Shown here: one piece after another, positions 60,631 to 64,000 of the stretch
Layout of the letters: each line of letters begins with the position of its first letter
How positions within the stretch are numbered: position 1 is the first letter of the stretch
Source: Rudaea sp. 3F27F6
Lineage (GTDB): Bacteria; Pseudomonadota; Gammaproteobacteria; Xanthomonadales; Rhodanobacteraceae
Assembly (NCBI RefSeq): GCF_005503555.1
Contig: NZ_SCNG01000002.1
Location: forward strand, 868,001-932,000
Direction: 5' to 3'
Length of the DNA stretch: 64,000 nt
The notes under the pieces: model-generated
What the model was told of the DNA's origin: nothing
Database searches by the model: none
What the model saw: the letters and a program-made list of their open reading frames with translations, nothing else
Translations under genes and position numbers: made by a program

Positions 60631-62139
60631 ATGGTTTTTTGGCGCGTCAAGCCGCTCGATAAGATTCTCGAAACCGCAGAAAAGAAATCGCTCAAGCGCC
60701 AACTCGGCCCGGTACAGTTGACCCTGCTCGGCATCGGCGCCGTGATCGGCACCGGTATCTTCGTCTTGACCGCCGAGGCCGGACAGAAAGCCGGCCCGGG
60801 CATGATGCTCGCCTTCGTCATCGCCGCCGTCGTCTGCGCTCTGGCCGCCCTGGCCTACTCCGAAATCGCCTCGATGATCCCGGTCTCGGGCTCGGCCTAC
60901 ACATATAGCTACGGCGTGTTCGGCGAACTGATCGCCTGGGTTGTCGGCTGGGCGCTGGGCCTCGAATACGGCATCGGCGCGGCAACCGTCTGCGTCGGCT
61001 GGGCCGGGTACGTCAACGGCCTGCTCAATCACTCCACCGTGTTTGGACTCGTCCAACCCGGGGCGTTGGCGCTACCGCAGTTCTTGCAAGCGGGCCCGAT
61101 GTCGGGCGGCACTTTCAATCTGCTCGCATTCCTGATCGCTTTCGTCGTCACGATACTGCTCGTCATCGGCACTTCGAAGAGCGCCAAAGTCAACGCGGTG
61201 CTCGTCGCGATCAAGATCGCTGCGTTGACCGTGTTTATCGCGATCGCCGTTCCGGCGGTGCAGAGCCCGAATTTCGAGCCGTTCCTGCCGACCGGCTGGT
61301 TCGCCTCGGGCGGTGGCATCGGCGTGCTCGGCGCGGCCGCATCGATCTTCTTCGCCTACGTCGGCTTCGATGCAGTGTCGACCGCGGCCGAAGAAACCAA
61401 GAATCCGAACCGCAACATCCCGATCGGCCTGATCGGTTCGCTCATCGTCTGCACGATCTTCTATCTGCTCGTCGGCTACGGTGCAGTCGGTGCGGTCGGT
61501 GCACAGCCCCTGATCGGCGCCGACGGCTTCGCGATCGACCCGAGCAGCCCGGAAATGGCCGCGGCCTGCGCCAACTCGCAGGCCCTCGTGTGCAGCAAGG
61601 AACCGCTCGCGCACGTGCTGCGCCAGATTGGCTTCCCCGAAATCGGCAACTGGATCGGCATCGCCGCCGGCCTCGCCCTGCCGTCGGTAATCCTTATGAT
61701 GATGTTCGGCCAGACGCGCATCTTCTTCACGATGTCGCGCGACGGCCTGCTGCCTGCGGTGCTGTCGAAGGTACATCCGAATTTCCACACGCCGCACGTG
61801 ATCACGGTGCTCACCGGCATCGTCGTCGCGATCTGCGGCGCGCTGCTGCCCGTGGGCCGGCTGGCCGACACCTCGAACTCGGGCACCCTGCTCGCCTTCG
61901 CGATGGTGTCGATCGGCGTCCTCGTGCTGCGCAGGACCCAGCCCAGCCGTCCGCGCCCGTTCCGCACGCCGCTGGCCTGGATCGTCTGCCCTCTGGCGAC
62001 GCTCGGCTGCGTGATCCTGTTCTACAACCTGTCGCCGTTCGCGAAGACGTTCTTCCTTGGCTGGGCGGTGCTCGGCCTGATCATCTACGCGTTCTACGGC
62101 TACAAGCGCAGCCAGCTCGCCGAAGGCAACGCGGGATAA
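60631..62139 (+). CDS. APC-family amino acid permease 1
   Basis: An inner-membrane permease of 502 residues with about 12-13 helices, close to the cationic amino acid transporter (CAT/YfnA-like) group of the APC superfamily. LLGIGAVIGTGIFVLTAEAG near 31-50 is the substrate-binding first helix and FFAYVGFDAVSTAAEETKNP near 230 the sixth. The ATG at 60631 is preceded by GGGG. A related permease follows 104 bp downstream, separated by a terminator hairpin. Confidence 0.92.
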   Translation: MVFWRVKPLDKILETAEKKSLKRQLGPVQLTLLGIGAVIGTGIFVLTAEAGQKAGPGMMLAFVIAAVVCALAALAYSEIASMIPVSGSAYTYSYGVFGELIAWVVGWALGLEYGIGAATVCVGWAGYVNGLLNHSTVFGLVQPGALALPQFLQAGPMSGGTFNLLAFLIAFVVTILLVIGTSKSAKVNAVLVAIKIAALTVFIAIAVPAVQSPNFEPFLPTGWFASGGGIGVLGAAASIFFAYVGFDAVSTAAEETKNPNRNIPIGLIGSLIVCTIFYLLVGYGAVGAVGAQPLIGADGFAIDPSSPEMAAACANSQALVCSKEPLAHVLRQIGFPEIGNWIGIAAGLALPSVILMMMFGQTRIFFTMSRDGLLPAVLSKVHPNFHTPHVITVLTGIVVAICGALLPVGRLADTSNSGTLLAFAMVSIGVLVLRRTQPSRPRPFRTPLAWIVCPLATLGCVILFYNLSPFAKTFFLGWAVLGLIIYAFYGYKRSQLAEGNAG

Positions 62140-62193
62140 GGCACGCGGCGTTGAAATCGGAAGTTACGCATACAACTTGACATGACCTCATCA

Positions 62194-62229
62194 CGAAGGC
62201 CGACGCCCCGCGTCGGCCTTCGTTCTTTT
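62194..62229 (+). terminator. Terminator hairpin between the two permease genes
   Basis: A perfect 12-bp stem, CGAAGGCCGACG / CGTCGGCCTTCG, with a CCCCG loop is followed by TTCTTTT. It ends only about 14 bases before the ATG of the second permease gene. The ribosome binding site (GGAAG) lies just downstream of the T-run. Confidence 0.88.
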
Positions 62230-62243
62230 CCGGAAGTACGCAA

Positions 62244-63716
62244 ATGCTCAAGCAGCTCCTCCGCACCAAGCACCCGCTCGCGGTCAACAACGAAGCCGGC
62301 GAGATCGAACTGCGCCGCACGCTCGGCCCCTGGGGCCTGACCGCGATCGGCATCGGCGCAGTGATCGGCGGCGGTATCTTCGTCATCACCGGCCAGGCGG
62401 CAGCGATGCACGCAGGTCCTGCGGTAATGCTTTCATTCGTGCTCGCGGCGATCTGCTGTACGTTTTGCGCGCTGTGCTATGCCGAATTTGCTGCGATGGT
62501 CCCTGTGTCGGGTTCGGCTTATTCCTACACCTACGCCACCCTTGGCGAAGGCGCAGCTTGGTTTATCGGCTGGATGCTGATTTTGGAATATGGCGTGTCT
62601 GCTTCGGCAGTTGCCACAAGCTGGACAGGCTATTTTGTCAGTTTGCTCGATCACGTCGGCATTCATTTGCCAGCTGCGCTAACCAGCGCACCTCTGGCAA
62701 AAGTTGATGGGAAACTGCAACTCACTGGCTCAATTCTCAATCTACCGGCCGTCGGCATCGTCGCCGTACTAACCTCCATTTGCTATGTCGGCATTCGAGA
62801 ATCGGCATCTGTGAATACGGTGATGGTGATACTCAAAATCTGCCTACTGCTGCTTGTGATTGGCTTCGGCTGGAGCTACGTCGATACGAGTTTGTGGCAC
62901 CCATTCATTCCGCCAAGTCAGGGCGAACATGAATTCGGATGGGGCGGAATTCTGCGCGGCGCCTCAATGGTTTTCTTCGCTTATATCGGCTTCGAGGCCA
63001 CCAGCGTAGCTGCCCAGGAGTCGGTCAATCCCAAGCGAGACCTGCCAATCGGCATGATGGCTTCTCTGGCGATTTGTACGGTGCTTTATGTTGCGATGGC
63101 CGCGGTACTCACTGGTCTTATGCCGTATACCCAACTCGGCACGAACGAACCAGTTGTCACTGCCGTGTCAAGCCACCCACAGCTGGCGTGGCTGCGTTGG
63201 ATCGTAGAAATCGGCGCGCTGATCGGCCTGTCGAGCGTGATCCTTTGCATGTGTATCGGCCAGCCACGAATCTTCATGATCATGGCGAACGACGGTCTAC
63301 TGCCGCCGATCTTTTCGCGCATCCATCCGAAATATCGTACGCCGCACATAAACACCATCATCACCGGCGTCGGCATAGCTCTGCTAGCCGCGGTATTTCC
63401 GCTCGATGTTCTCGGCGACCTCACTTCGATCGGCACTCTTATCAGCTTTGCCGCAGTTTGCGCGGGTGTATGGATACTTCGGATTTACCATGCGGAGATC
63501 CCACGTCCTTTCCGCATCCCCTTCGCCCCTTTAATTTGCTTTCTCGGCATTGCAAGTTGCCTTCTGCTCTTGTGGACATTCGATGCCTACAACTGGATGC
63601 TGACCATATCTTGGACGGTCGCCGGATTTGCACTCTACTTCGCCTACGGCTATCGCAAGAGCAAGCTGCATCGCGAAACCGAGGCGACCACCGCCGCGAT
63701 CTCGACCCGAGCTTGA
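62244..63716 (+). CDS. APC-family amino acid permease 2
   Basis: A 490-residue inner-membrane permease homologous to the preceding one (AIGIGAVIGGGIFVITGQAA and FFAYIGFEATSVAAQESVNP match its key helices). About 12 helices are expected. It may carry the same or a related amino acid. From about 62430 the codon use becomes much less GC-biased than in the first ~190 bases and in neighbouring genes, hinting at a mosaic origin. The C-terminus is hydrophilic and short. Confidence 0.92.
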   Translation: MLKQLLRTKHPLAVNNEAGEIELRRTLGPWGLTAIGIGAVIGGGIFVITGQAAAMHAGPAVMLSFVLAAICCTFCALCYAEFAAMVPVSGSAYSYTYATLGEGAAWFIGWMLILEYGVSASAVATSWTGYFVSLLDHVGIHLPAALTSAPLAKVDGKLQLTGSILNLPAVGIVAVLTSICYVGIRESASVNTVMVILKICLLLLVIGFGWSYVDTSLWHPFIPPSQGEHEFGWGGILRGASMVFFAYIGFEATSVAAQESVNPKRDLPIGMMASLAICTVLYVAMAAVLTGLMPYTQLGTNEPVVTAVSSHPQLAWLRWIVEIGALIGLSSVILCMCIGQPRIFMIMANDGLLPPIFSRIHPKYRTPHINTIITGVGIALLAAVFPLDVLGDLTSIGTLISFAAVCAGVWILRIYHAEIPRPFRIPFAPLICFLGIASCLLLLWTFDAYNWMLTISWTVAGFALYFAYGYRKSKLHRETEATTAAISTRA

Positions 63717-63723
63717 TCTCGAA

Positions 63724-64000
63724 ATGCGAATTGCGCGGCAATTGCAAAAACTACCGAAACATGTCTGGCTTCTGCTCGCCGTGTATTGCTGTGCAAGCCT
63801 GATCCATTTCGCGCACAACGCGGAATACATCGCGTTCTATCCGAACATGCCTTTGTGGATCACACGCGAGAACGTGTACTGGGTATGGCTGGCGATCACC
63901 GCGGTGGGTATTGCGGGAATGATCGCCTTGTCGCTGGGATGGCGCACCGGCGCCGCGCTGCTGTTCGTCGCCTACGGCGGCTTCGGATTGGATGGGCTCG
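63724..64000 (+). CDS. Membrane protein, truncated by the window end
   Basis: The ATG at 63724, seven bases after the permease stop, opens a frame that runs to the window edge (92 codons). The translation begins MRIARQLQKLPKHVWLLLAV and shows at least three hydrophobic segments (WLLLAVYCCASLIHF, VYWVWLAITAVGIAGMIAL, GAALLFVAYGGFG). I do not recognise the family. The tight spacing suggests co-transcription with the permease. Confidence 0.7.
   Translation, partial: MRIARQLQKLPKHVWLLLAVYCCASLIHFAHNAEYIAFYPNMPLWITRENVYWVWLAITAVGIAGMIALSLGWRTGAALLFVAYGGFGLDGL

Overview
The window looks like a chromosomal stretch of a GC-rich gammaproteobacterium, most likely order Xanthomonadales (Lysobacterales). 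This is inferred from three things: the gene order lolC-lolD-comEC-exbB-exbD-msbA-lpxK beside sdhCDAB-sdhE, which I know from xanthomonads; strong G/C third-position codon bias with long open antisense shadow frames; and dispersed short palindromic repeats of the kinds common in that group. No tRNA, rRNA, CRISPR array, prophage or intact insertion sequence was seen.

Layout. 1-13 kb: a secreted subclass B3 metallo-beta-lactamase; an Anbu proteasome-like cluster (circularly permuted ATP-grasp, alpha-E, Anbu) with no transglutaminase gene; a His/Gly-rich YqjI-like PadR regulator coupled to an O-methyltransferase and divergent from a drug-type MFS pump, with a perfect palindrome between them; an acyltransferase, a TRIC-like channel, a DksA-type zinc finger protein, a secreted S9 peptidase and DUF3297. 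13-16 kb: a WS/DGAT wax ester/triacylglycerol synthase divergent from a CPA2 antiporter, then a Pr6Pr membrane protein. 16-26 kb: a formate oxidation locus, with an OFA-family transporter, fdsG-fdsB-fdsA, fdhD and fdsD on the minus strand and a LysR/ModE-like regulator diverging from it. 26-31 kb: AraC regulator, degenerate SDR and MgtA Mg2+ ATPase. 31-42 kb: an unrecognised secreted protein with a duplicated 29-residue unit, then envelope genes lpxK, msbA, exbD, exbB, comEC, lolD, lolC and an outer-membrane beta-barrel. 42.5-48.5 kb: succinate dehydrogenase with its assembly factors (an SDHAF4-like small gene, sdhC, sdhD, sdhA, sdhB, MAPEG, sdhE, ygfX-like) and a divergent ygfZ-like gene. 48.5-64 kb: SleB-type hydrolase, glycine-zipper lipoprotein, MgtE, a serine beta-lactamase-fold hydrolase, TatD, TcdA, a cytochrome c'-like protein, two divergent pirins, CspA, a GNAT-like plus arginase-fold pair, a NUDIX hydrolase, two APC permeases and a truncated membrane protein.

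The most striking feature is the formate dehydrogenase operon. Dispersed palindromic repeats lie between its genes (a long hairpin between fdsB and fdsA, a 144-bp element between fdsA and fdhD) and also inside the reading frames of fdsA and fdsB, where they add in-frame peptide segments without breaking the genes. The same 144-bp element sits between the alpha-E and Anbu genes, where the transglutaminase gene of that cluster is usually found. A second point of interest is the secreted protein at 31077-32591, whose C-terminal half has a D...DxK arrangement like PD-(D/E)xK nucleases and which is flanked by two copies of another dispersed repeat.
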